A DNA stretch of 18,030 nt from assembly GCA_021799405.1 (NCBI GenBank), contig JAJZAL010000089.1, positions 1 through 18,030 on the forward strand, read 5' to 3'. The stretch is from Acidobacteriota bacterium (GTDB lineage Bacteria > Acidobacteriota > Terriglobia > Terriglobales > Acidobacteriaceae). This document shows positions 1 through 7,083 of this stretch, piece after piece (the stretch's first letter is position 1; each line of letters starts with the position of its first letter). The notes under the pieces were generated by a model, which worked only from the letters and a program-made list of their open reading frames with translations, searched no databases and was not told the DNA's origin. A program made the position numbers and the translations under genes.

Positions 1-603
1 CATGTGGAGCATGGCGTCGCAGAGTTGCTGATCATTGGGATTGGATGGCGTGCCCGGTGCGGCGAGATCACAGGTCGCGATCTTCCGCATGAGGACTGCC
101 ATTTCGCGCGGAGTGGTTTTGCCCAGGCCAAAGCGCTTGTGATCGTCTGGCACGGGACCTTCCGCGGGCCGGAAGACCTTGCGATACAGGTATGTATTGG
201 TCAGGCCGAGTTTTTGAATCCGGTGGTTGATGCGGGCAAGGCCGAGATGGTCGATTACCAGATTGGTCGCGGTGTTGTCGCTCATGGCGATCATCATGGT
301 GAGTGCGTCTTTCAGCGTAAGCGTCATCGGTGTGTCGAAGAACAGCAGGACACCCGAACGTGGAACCTGATCGGCCTGGTGCATGACGAGGGGATCGCTG
401 AAATGCGCATCTTCCGAGCGGATCTGCTGAATGGCTTCGTAGAGGATCGCCAGTTTGATCACGGAAGCAGTTTGCACCACCTCATCGGCGTGGATACTGG
501 CGGTCTGGCCGGTCTTCAGATTCTCGGCAAACAATGCGACGTCTCCGCGATGCTGGGCGGCGATGGATTCGAGAGTCTGTTGCAGGGGCAAATGGTCAGG
601 CAT
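1..603 (-). CDS. Class A beta-lactamase-like serine hydrolase (3' end cut by window edge)
   Basis: Seen: the frame is open from an ATG at 603 to the window edge (201 codons), with GAGG at 609-612 five bases upstream and an in-frame stop further upstream, so this start is well fixed. Residues 47-50 read SVIK (the SxxK nucleophile and lysine) and 108-110 read SDN, the two leading motifs of class A beta-lactamase and penicillin-interacting folds. The third motif (KTG) would lie beyond the edge. No hydrophobic leader is visible, so the protein is probably cytoplasmic, which is odd for a true beta-lactamase. I cannot find an ExxLN omega-loop where the general-base glutamate should be, around residues 140-160. 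It follows the amino acid permease after 68 bp on the same strand and probably shares its transcript. Inference: a peptidase, amidase or esterase using this fold is more likely than antibiotic resistance; the substrate is unknown. Confidence 0.85.
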   Translation of the reverse strand, partial: MPDHLPLQQTLESIAAQHRGDVALFAENLKTGQTASIHADEVVQTASVIKLAILYEAIQQIRSEDAHFSDPLVMHQADQVPRSGVLLFFDTPMTLTLKDALTMMIAMSDNTATNLVIDHLGLARINHRIQKLGLTNTYLYRKVFRPAEGPVPDDHKRFGLGKTTPREMAVLMRKIATCDLAAPGTPSNPNDQQLCDAMLHM

Positions 604-671
604 AAAGACCTCGCATTTTCATCACTTCAGTTTTGAGCGGGAGGGATCCAGCACCGATTCCTCGCTGAACA

Positions 672-2060
672 TCATGGCTGCAGTCCATCCGCCGCAGCGG
701 CTTTGTCCCGGCGCACCCGCATCCACGCGTACATGGGGAGTCCGAGCGCGATGACCACCAGGCCGCCAATGGAATTGCGCAGGTTGCTCTCGAAAAGATA
801 AAGAATCACAAGCGCGGAGGAGACCACGAAGATGGCCGGTAACCAGGGATACGCGGGCACCCGGAAGGGGCGCGAGCGGTTGGGCTCCCGGCGGCGGAAG
901 GCAAAGAGAGAAGTTGCGGTGAGCAAGTAGAAGACCCATTCCCCCAGCAGCGCCAGCTCAAAGAGCGCCTGAAAACGCCCGACGAGCAGAAGCAGCACGG
1001 TCGACATCGCTGCCTGGACCACCAGCGACACAGAAGGGCTTTGAAAGCGCGGGTGAATGCGAGCCAGGGAGCGAAAGAAGATGCCGTCGCGCGCCGCCGC
1101 AAAGGGGATGCGCGCACCGGAGAGCACGGTCCCGTTCAACGACGCCAGTACGCTGATGACCATGCCGACAGAAACGAGTGCGGCGCCCCACAAGCCCACG
1201 GCGAGCACCATCGCATCGGATGCCGGGCGCGGTGAAGCGGCGATGGCGCCGGCCGGCAGAAGGTATTCGACCGCGGCATTGGTGAGCATGTAGAGCACGG
1301 CCACCAGGCCGACTCCGAAGATCAGGGCGAAGGGAATGCTGCGTTCCGGCTTCTTGATTTCCTCGGCGACCATGTTCAGATCGTTCCAGCCATCGTAGGC
1401 CCACAACGCGGCAATCATGGCCACTGCAAACCCGGTGATGCCGCCCTGTTTACCGGTAAAGACGGTGGAAAAATTGCCAAATTGGCCATGCGGGCTGGTG
1501 AAGCAGAAAAAGACGATGCCCAGGATCAGGGCGATTTTCAGAACCGTGAAGATGAGCTGGAAGGCTCCGGCTCGACGCATTCCCAGATAGTTGAGGCCTG
1601 TGATCAGCCAGGTGAGCGCGATGGCGGCGATTTGTCCCCACTCCATTTGCCAGTGAGGCAGCAACGGGCGACTCAGCCAACTGAACGCGGCAAAGATTCC
1701 CAGGATTTGAACGGCGCCGATGGCACTGCTGGCGATGGATGCCGGCTTCGCGAGAGAAAACCATGTCCACATGTAGAGGAACGATGGCAGTTCGCCATAC
1801 GCGTCGCGGATGTAGACATATTCTCCGCCGGCGAACGGGCGCATCGCGGCGAGTTCGGCATACGTCATGGCTCCGAAGAGCGAGAGCAGGCCAGCGGCGA
1901 TCCACGCCAGATAAACCAGGGTGGAGGAGCCTGCGGCACGCATCATTTCCTGCGGAACAAGGAAGATTCCGCTGCCGATGATGGTTCCCGCAACGACCGA
2001 AGTCGCCTGCCAGGGACCGAGAACGCGGGGAAGATCGTGGTGCTTGGATGGATCGCTCAA
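672..2060 (-). CDS. APC superfamily amino acid permease, LAT/SteT-like
   Basis: Predicted 12-helix inner-membrane amino acid transporter or exchanger. The first helix carries the APC glycine signature GTIIGSGIF (about residues 26-34), the ligand-binding break in helix 1. The middle has YDGWNDLNMVAEEIKKPER, typical of the LAT/SteT branch, and the C-terminus is a short charged tail. Length (462 aa) is normal. The start is taken as TTG at 2060. The next in-frame ATG lies inside helix 1 and no in-frame ATG exists upstream before a TGA, so a non-ATG start is required. No convincing Shine-Dalgarno is seen, which suggests weak or regulated initiation. It is followed after 68 bp by the serine hydrolase, and divergent from the S9 peptidase across 212 bp. 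The substrate cannot be read from sequence; uptake of amino acids or short peptides from wall turnover would fit the neighbourhood but is inference. Confidence 0.88.
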   Translation of the reverse strand: MSDPSKHHDLPRVLGPWQATSVVAGTIIGSGIFLVPQEMMRAAGSSTLVYLAWIAAGLLSLFGAMTYAELAAMRPFAGGEYVYIRDAYGELPSFLYMWTWFSLAKPASIASSAIGAVQILGIFAAFSWLSRPLLPHWQMEWGQIAAIALTWLITGLNYLGMRRAGAFQLIFTVLKIALILGIVFFCFTSPHGQFGNFSTVFTGKQGGITGFAVAMIAALWAYDGWNDLNMVAEEIKKPERSIPFALIFGVGLVAVLYMLTNAAVEYLLPAGAIAASPRPASDAMVLAVGLWGAALVSVGMVISVLASLNGTVLSGARIPFAAARDGIFFRSLARIHPRFQSPSVSLVVQAAMSTVLLLLVGRFQALFELALLGEWVFYLLTATSLFAFRRREPNRSRPFRVPAYPWLPAIFVVSSALVILYLFESNLRNSIGGLVVIALGLPMYAWMRVRRDKAAAADGLQP

Positions 2061-2116
2061 TGTTGCAATCAGAGTTGCATGGACACGGTACTCAAGTCTA
2101 CGGATTCCCGGCCTTC

Positions 2117-2144
2117 ACGATAAAAAATCCTGATACGCTAACAA
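2117..2144 (-). promoter_or_regulatory. Possible sigma70-type promoter for the LAT-like permease
   Basis: Reading the minus strand, TTGTTA (2139-2144) and TATCGT (2117-2122) are separated by 16 bp. Each matches 4 of 6 consensus bases. This would place the transcript start near 2110, about 50 nt before the TTG start at 2060. It is the best candidate in the 212-bp divergent region, but weak. No clear promoter was seen there for the plus-strand peptidase. Confidence 0.22.
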
Positions 2145-2262
2145 GCATCGCGGCGTCAGGTCGTTGTACCCGGGAATGAGTCAACGTGGGCGCCGTGAAA
2201 GGCCTCTGTTCGTTGCGCGACCACGCCGATGTCCATTGCGCTTCATTCGCAGCCAGTCGCCT

Positions 2263-2268
2263 AAGGAG
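2263..2268 (+). promoter_or_regulatory. Shine-Dalgarno that sets the start of the S9 peptidase
   Basis: AAGGAG lies 4 nt before the ATG at 2273. That ATG is followed at once by a signal-peptide-like sequence. A longer frame from a GTG at 2186 would add 29 residues that would bury the signal peptide, so the ATG is preferred. Confidence 0.75.
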
Positions 2269-2272
2269 TGTC

Positions 2273-4441
2273 ATGCCAGTCATGGGACGTTTCGCCTCCA
2301 CAGCTCTCATCTTCTGCTCGCTGTCTCCCATAGCCGCCGCGCAACCCGCGACGACGAATTTCACCCTGCAACAGGTGATGAGCGCGCCGTTCAACTCCGA
2401 CCTGGTCGCCGCGCCCGTAAAAGACCGGCTGGCGTGGCTCTCAAACGAGGAAGGCCGGCGGAACATCTGGGTCGCCGTGCCGGCCAGTAGTGGCAAGGGG
2501 TATATCTCGCGCCAGATCACGCGTTATACGAAGGACGATGGCCAGGAAATCACGGGTTTGCGGTGGTCACCGGATGCCAGGTCCATTGTCTATGTTCGGG
2601 GCGGCGATCCGGGTGGCCAGTGGAACGTGTCGCCGAATCCCGCTCTGTTGCCGCAAGGCACAGAGCAGGACGTGTGGCTGGTTTCTCTGAGCGGAGGCGC
2701 ACCGCGCAAGCTGGGGCCCGGTCACTCGCCCGCGTTTTCGCCGAAGGACAATGAAGTAGCCTGGATCTTCGACGGTCAGATCTGGTTTGAGAATCTCGGG
2801 CGGTCGAATCCCAAAGCAGTGCAATTGCTGCACACGCTCGGTGAAAGTAAATCGCTGCGATGGTCGCCGGACGGCAGGGAGCTGGCCTTTGTGAGCGACC
2901 GAGGCAGTCATAGCTTCATTGGGGTGTATTCGTTCGCCACGAAGACACTGCGGTATCTGGATCCCGGAACCGATCATGATCTGTATCCGATGTGGTCGCC
3001 GGACAGCCGCGAGATTGCCTTTATTCGCGTTCCGTACTCGAAGGATGAGAACTTCGATCGAGTGGAGCGCTCGGGACAGCCGTGGTCCATTCTGGTGGCG
3101 AATGCCGAGACCGGCGAGGGGCGGGTCATCTGGACGGCCAATCCGGGGCCGGGCAGCGTGTTTCGCGAAATCGTTGGCCACCATCAGGTCTTCTGGGGTG
3201 CGGGCGATCATCTTGTGTTTCCGTGGGAACGCGATGGCTGGACCCACCTCTATATGATTCCCGCACAGGGAGGCGTAGCCAGGCTGCTGACGCCGGGCAA
3301 ATTCATCGTGCAGGATGTTTCCATCAGTCCTGACCGCCGTACCATTGTTTATTCGTCCAACCAGAACGACATCGACCGGCGCCACGTCTGGAAGGTTTCC
3401 GTATGGGGAGGAAAACCCGTCGAACTGACGCCGGGTAAGGGCATTGAAACGCACCCGGTTGTTGCCAGCGACAACCAGACAGTCTCTGTTCTGCGCTCGG
3501 ACGCTCGCATTCCGATTCGTCCGGCGATTGTCGGCGCGGGAGGGCAACTGCATGACCTCGCTCCACAGATGATTCCGGCGAGTTTTCCCGCAGCGAGCAT
3601 GGTCATTCCGCAGCCTGTCATCTTCAACGCAACGGACGGCCTCAGGATTCACGGACAGTTGTTTCTTCCGAATGGCGTTGACAATTGCGTGCGGCATCCC
3701 GCGGTCGTCTTTGTCCATGGAGGCTCGCAGCGCCAGATGCTGCTTGGCTGGCATGACATGGACTACTATTCGTATGCCTATGCGATGAATGAATATCTCG
3801 CCGGCCAGGGATACGTCGTGTTGTCGGTGAACTATCGCAGCGGCATCGGTTACGGGCTCGATTTTCGCGAGGCGCTGAATTATGGACCCATGGGAGACAG
3901 TGAGCTACACGATGTGGAAGGCGCGGGCCTTTACCTGCGCAACCGCTGCGATGTGGAACCCCGGCACATTGGTATCTGGGGCGGAAGCTGGGGTGGTTTT
4001 TTGACGGCGTTGGCCCTGGCGCGAGCCTCCAACCTGTTCGCGGCGGGTTCCGATATGTCTGGCGTGCACGATTGGAATGTGGATAACCCACAGAATTTTG
4101 CCATCTCCGATAGCGCGGCCAATCCCAATGCGAGGTGGCAGCTTGCCTGGAGGTCTTCACCCCTCGCGTCGGTGAAGACATGGCGTTCTCCTGTTCTGCT
4201 GATCCAGGGGGACGATGACAGGGATGTCCCGTTTCTGCAAACGGTGCAATTAGCCGCGGCCTTGCGCAGGCAGCATGTTCCGTTTCAGGAGCTCATTTTC
4301 CCCGACGAGGGGCATACTTTCCTTCTTCATCGCGATTGGGTCGCGGCATACGCGGCCACGGCGAAGTTTTTCAATGAGTATCTGAAGACCGATTCCAGCC
4401 ATACAGCGCCGGGGAAGCACGGAATGCATCCCACTGAATAA
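2273..4441 (+). CDS. Exported S9 family (prolyl oligopeptidase-type) serine peptidase
   Basis: 722 aa from the ATG at 2273. An N-terminal signal peptide (about residues 1-22, ending SPIAAAQ) points to the periplasm. Residues about 60-420 form a beta-propeller with several PD40/WD40-like repeats, recognisable as WSPDARSIVY, WSPDGRELAF, WSPDSREIAF and SPDRRTIVY. The C-terminal alpha/beta hydrolase domain (about 450-710) has the S9 triad: Ser572 in GGSWGG, Asp649 in GDDDRDVP and His681 in DEGHTF. NYRSGIGYG forms the usual region before the nucleophile elbow. The family includes dipeptidyl-peptidase and acylaminoacyl-peptidase types that trim oligopeptides; the exact specificity cannot be told. 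It stands alone on the plus strand, converging with the GH20/symporter/NamZ operon. A role in trimming imported or wall-derived peptides would fit but is not shown. Confidence 0.92.
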   Translation: MPVMGRFASTALIFCSLSPIAAAQPATTNFTLQQVMSAPFNSDLVAAPVKDRLAWLSNEEGRRNIWVAVPASSGKGYISRQITRYTKDDGQEITGLRWSPDARSIVYVRGGDPGGQWNVSPNPALLPQGTEQDVWLVSLSGGAPRKLGPGHSPAFSPKDNEVAWIFDGQIWFENLGRSNPKAVQLLHTLGESKSLRWSPDGRELAFVSDRGSHSFIGVYSFATKTLRYLDPGTDHDLYPMWSPDSREIAFIRVPYSKDENFDRVERSGQPWSILVANAETGEGRVIWTANPGPGSVFREIVGHHQVFWGAGDHLVFPWERDGWTHLYMIPAQGGVARLLTPGKFIVQDVSISPDRRTIVYSSNQNDIDRRHVWKVSVWGGKPVELTPGKGIETHPVVASDNQTVSVLRSDARIPIRPAIVGAGGQLHDLAPQMIPASFPAASMVIPQPVIFNATDGLRIHGQLFLPNGVDNCVRHPAVVFVHGGSQRQMLLGWHDMDYYSYAYAMNEYLAGQGYVVLSVNYRSGIGYGLDFREALNYGPMGDSELHDVEGAGLYLRNRCDVEPRHIGIWGGSWGGFLTALALARASNLFAAGSDMSGVHDWNVDNPQNFAISDSAANPNARWQLAWRSSPLASVKTWRSPVLLIQGDDDRDVPFLQTVQLAAALRRQHVPFQELIFPDEGHTFLLHRDWVAAYAATAKFFNEYLKTDSSHTAPGKHGMHPTE

Positions 4442-4477
4442 AGAAGCGCTACCGGCTGGTTTCCGGTAGCGCCTCTT
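4441..4477 (+). terminator. Hairpin terminator after the S9 peptidase, possibly bidirectional
   Basis: A 15-bp stem with one A-C mismatch (4441-4455 against 4463-4477; core GCGCTACCGG / CCGGTAGCGC) and a 7-nt loop, starting at the last base of the S9 stop codon. In the plus direction the stem ends in CTCTT with only a short pyrimidine tail. In the minus direction it is followed by TTCTTTATT, so it could also end the converging operon. Confidence 0.7.
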
Positions 4478-4500
4478 CCAATCCTGCAATGACGGGGACT

Positions 4501-4615
4501 AGAGCATTTCCCGTATTGGTATCGACCGAAGTGAGAATTTCAACGCAGCTTTTCCGTTAAGAAAAGCTGCGCTTGGTTGAATTCAGAAAGTTCACAGGAA
4601 TAGAAGAAATGCTCT
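4501..4615. repeat. 115-bp palindromic element (copy 1) with AGAGCATTTC/GAAATGCTCT ends
   Basis: The ends form a perfect 10-bp inverted repeat (4501-4510 and 4606-4615), extended to 11 by the flanking T/A pair. The centre is a perfect 11-bp stem, CGCAGCTTTTC (4544-4554) against 4561-4571, with a 6-nt loop at the geometric middle. A partial TTCAA/TTGAA pairing surrounds that stem. The right arm overlaps the TAG stop codon (4614-4616) of the AmiE-NamZ gene. A second element of identical length and matching ends lies at 15954-16068. The central hairpin may also act as a transcript end or 3' stabiliser for the minus-strand operon. Confidence 0.75.
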
Positions 4616-7058
4616 AATTGCCGGGATAGAGCAGGTAGGGCTTCCTGCGTTTCATGAATTCCTGAATCCCTTTGCGCCAGGTGTCGGAAATGGTTTCAGG
4701 GTCCACGTGATTTTCAAGCGCCGTCAAGGTTGCCTTGTTGTCCAGCAGATGCTCTATTTCCTGCAAGTGGTACTGCTTGGGATAGAGCTTGTAGAGCATG
4801 GCGGCGATCTCAATGCCGACTTCCGGGGTATCCAGCTGGTTGCGGTGGGTGATGACAAATCCCACACCGTGGCAACGCTGGCCGGCATACGGATAGGGCG
4901 CTTTTGGCGTGAATTGAACAGGTACGAAGCGAATGCCGGGGATCATCCGTTTGTTCAGCGCGCTGGCAAGCTGCGTGGCGTTGATCCACGGTGCGCCGAT
5001 CCAATCGAATGGCGTAGCGGTCCCGCGGCCAACGGAAATGTTCGATGACTCGATCAATCCGATGGCGGGATACATCGTGGTTTCCTCAAGGTTACGGAGA
5101 TTAGGCGAGGGATCGACCCAAAGCAGGGAAGTGGAATCATACCAGTCGCCGCGCTGCCAGCCCTTCATGGCAACTACGGTCAGCGGCGCTCCGATATGGC
5201 CCACGCCGTTGAAGTAACGGGCGATTTCTCCCAGCGTCATTCCGTGTCGCACCGGCAACGGCATGAAGCCGGTGTAGCTGGATGTCCCGGGATCGGAGAT
5301 CGGCCCCTGCACAAACGACCCGGTGATGGGATCGGGCCGGTCGAGGATGATGATGTGCGTGCCGGTGTGGGCGGCAGCCTCAAGAAGATAGGCGACCGCG
5401 GTTTCGTAGGTGTAGAAACGGACGCCGACGTCGCGCAAGTCGACGACCACAGCATCCAGGTTACGCAGCTTGGCGATGGGCGGATGACGCTGTTCCGATG
5501 TCGCGCCATAGAGGCTGATGACCGGCAGGCCGGTCGCGGGGTCGGTGCTGTTGGGGATATGCGTCGTGTCCATCATCCCGCTGATGCCACCTTCCGGGCT
5601 GAAGATTGTGGTCAACTTCAGCCCGGGAACCTTGGCCTCGGCCTCGTGATACAAGACATCAATGTCGCGCCGGCCCTGGCTGTCCACCGCGGTGTAGTTG
5701 GTCAGGATGCCGACACGGAGGTGCCCGCCATGCTCCTTGGCGAGCGCAGCCAGCGGCGCGAAGTTCTCCTGTTCCAGAACGTCAATGCCGGTTTCCACCT
5801 TGCCGTTGCGGGATTCCCAGCGCCGCATGCCGACCAGCGACTCGTCATATCCGGTGAGGCGGGCGATTTCCTTGCCGTGCTCGGGAATCTGGATGTTGAG
5901 CGCCTCGGCGGCGGCGTTGGCGATCTGACCTTCCAGAGGGATGGTATTAGGGAAGCGGTCAGGATAATTGCGATTGCTGAGGAAGATCACGTAGCTGTCG
6001 CTCCAGGGATCGATCCAGATGTCGGTGCCCGTCCAGCCTGTGTGCCCGAAGCCTCCTACCGGAAACAGTTCGCCGCGATTGCCGGAGAAAGGACTCTCAA
6101 TGTCCCAGCCGAGGCCGCGCAGCGCAACTCCGGTAGCAGGGTTCTGCGGGGTGGTCATCTTTTCCGCGGTGATCCGGTTGAGGGGGAACTTGCTTGGTTT
6201 ACCCGCCAGCAGGTTCAGCAGATTCTGCGCGAAGATGGAGATGTCGGGTGCATTGCTGAAGAGGCCGGCATGGCCGGCCACGCCGCCCATGCGTCGCGAT
6301 GTGGGGTCGTTCACCACTCCCTGCAGCATGTGATGGTGCTTATCGTATTGCGTGGGGGCAATGTCTGGGCGCCACGAGGCTGGCGGCAGGAAGCGCGTAT
6401 GCGTCATCCCCATGGGGCCGAAGACATACTTCTGTACATAAACGTTCAAAGGCATGCCGCTGAGCTTTTCGACCAGCGCGCCCATCAGGATGAAGTTGAT
6501 GTCGCTGTAGCGGAAACGGATTCCCGGCGGATACATGGGCTTGACCGCAAATGCCATTTTGTAGGCCGTCTGCTTGCCGTGCCAGGGCTTCTTCAGATTC
6601 AAATCAGGTGGCAGGCCGGAGTAGTGTGTCATGATCTGGCGGATCGTAATATCTTTTTTGCCATTGGCGGCGAATGCGGGAAAGTATTTGGAGAGCGGGT
6701 CGTTCAGGCGAAACCGGCCCTCCTGGTACAGTTGCATGGCGGCCGTGGTCGTCGCCAACACCTTTGTGCACGACGCCATGTCGAAGATGGTGTTGACCGT
6801 CATCGGCACGGGCTTGGGAATGTAAGAGCGGTCGCCGTAAGCCTTTTCAAAGACAACATGCCCGTCGTGGCCGATGAGAATTACCGCGCCAGGGATCAGA
6901 TGGTCCTTGAGCGCCTTGGCCATGATGCGGTTGATGTCGTTGAAACTCGGTTTGGCGGGTTGCTGCGCCTTGGCCGGGAGGGTGAAGGCGATCGACATGA
7001 TTGCAATCGACAGGTAGAGGCAGGTCTTCCATCCGGTATTTGCGATATGTCTTGGCAT
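4614..7058 (-). CDS. Exported AmiE-like serine hydrolase fused to NamZ (DUF1343/GH171) exo-beta-N-acetylmuramidase
   Basis: 814 aa from the ATG at 7058 (TTAGGA at 7065-7070). A signal peptide covers residues 1-31 (AKA|QQ). The N-terminal half (about 40-385) is a beta-lactamase-fold hydrolase of the AmiE/YbbE type: SCTK with Ser96 and Lys99, YSD at 184-186, and HTG at 339-341. The C-terminal half (about 420-814) is a full NamZ/DUF1343 domain, with SPEGG (Glu489), DLRDVGVRFYTYE from about 543, DRPDP, and SVGRGTATPF at 675-684. In B. subtilis these two activities are separate proteins: AmiE removes the peptide from MurNAc, and NamZ then cuts the non-reducing MurNAc. Here one periplasmic polypeptide probably does both in turn. 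It is the last gene of the GH20-symporter operon, 25 bp after the symporter. Oddity: the NamZ motif reads PEGG where I recall PEHG as usual. A TTG start at 7106 would add 16 residues before the signal peptide and is less likely. Confidence 0.9.
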   Translation of the reverse strand: MPRHIANTGWKTCLYLSIAIMSIAFTLPAKAQQPAKPSFNDINRIMAKALKDHLIPGAVILIGHDGHVVFEKAYGDRSYIPKPVPMTVNTIFDMASCTKVLATTTAAMQLYQEGRFRLNDPLSKYFPAFAANGKKDITIRQIMTHYSGLPPDLNLKKPWHGKQTAYKMAFAVKPMYPPGIRFRYSDINFILMGALVEKLSGMPLNVYVQKYVFGPMGMTHTRFLPPASWRPDIAPTQYDKHHHMLQGVVNDPTSRRMGGVAGHAGLFSNAPDISIFAQNLLNLLAGKPSKFPLNRITAEKMTTPQNPATGVALRGLGWDIESPFSGNRGELFPVGGFGHTGWTGTDIWIDPWSDSYVIFLSNRNYPDRFPNTIPLEGQIANAAAEALNIQIPEHGKEIARLTGYDESLVGMRRWESRNGKVETGIDVLEQENFAPLAALAKEHGGHLRVGILTNYTAVDSQGRRDIDVLYHEAEAKVPGLKLTTIFSPEGGISGMMDTTHIPNSTDPATGLPVISLYGATSEQRHPPIAKLRNLDAVVVDLRDVGVRFYTYETAVAYLLEAAAHTGTHIIILDRPDPITGSFVQGPISDPGTSSYTGFMPLPVRHGMTLGEIARYFNGVGHIGAPLTVVAMKGWQRGDWYDSTSLLWVDPSPNLRNLEETTMYPAIGLIESSNISVGRGTATPFDWIGAPWINATQLASALNKRMIPGIRFVPVQFTPKAPYPYAGQRCHGVGFVITHRNQLDTPEVGIEIAAMLYKLYPKQYHLQEIEHLLDNKATLTALENHVDPETISDTWRKGIQEFMKRRKPYLLYPGN

Positions 7059-7064
7059 ATTCAG

Positions 7065-7070
7065 TCCTAA
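7065..7070 (-). promoter_or_regulatory. Shine-Dalgarno that sets the start of the AmiE-NamZ fusion
   Basis: On the minus strand TTAGGA lies 6 nt before the ATG at 7058. It favours this start over an in-frame TTG at 7106, which would overlap the end of the symporter gene by 23 bp and precede the signal peptide by 16 residues. Confidence 0.6.
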
Positions 7071-7083
7071 GTTGCGAATGAGG

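Noticed and set aside
4..636. Plus-strand open frame of 210 codons at the left edge
   Set aside because: The opposite strand encodes SVIK and SDN motifs of a serine hydrolase in an uninterrupted frame with a ribosome-binding site.
2186..2272. 29-residue N-terminal extension of the S9 peptidase from a GTG
   Set aside because: It would precede a signal peptide that directly follows a well-placed ATG with AAGGAG.
2567..3754. Minus-strand open frame of 395 codons
   Set aside because: It is antisense to the S9 peptidase, whose propeller repeats and catalytic triad show the true frame.
5196..7070. Plus-strand open frame of 624 codons
   Set aside because: It is antisense to the AmiE-NamZ gene, has no family features, and arises from the codon bias of the real gene.
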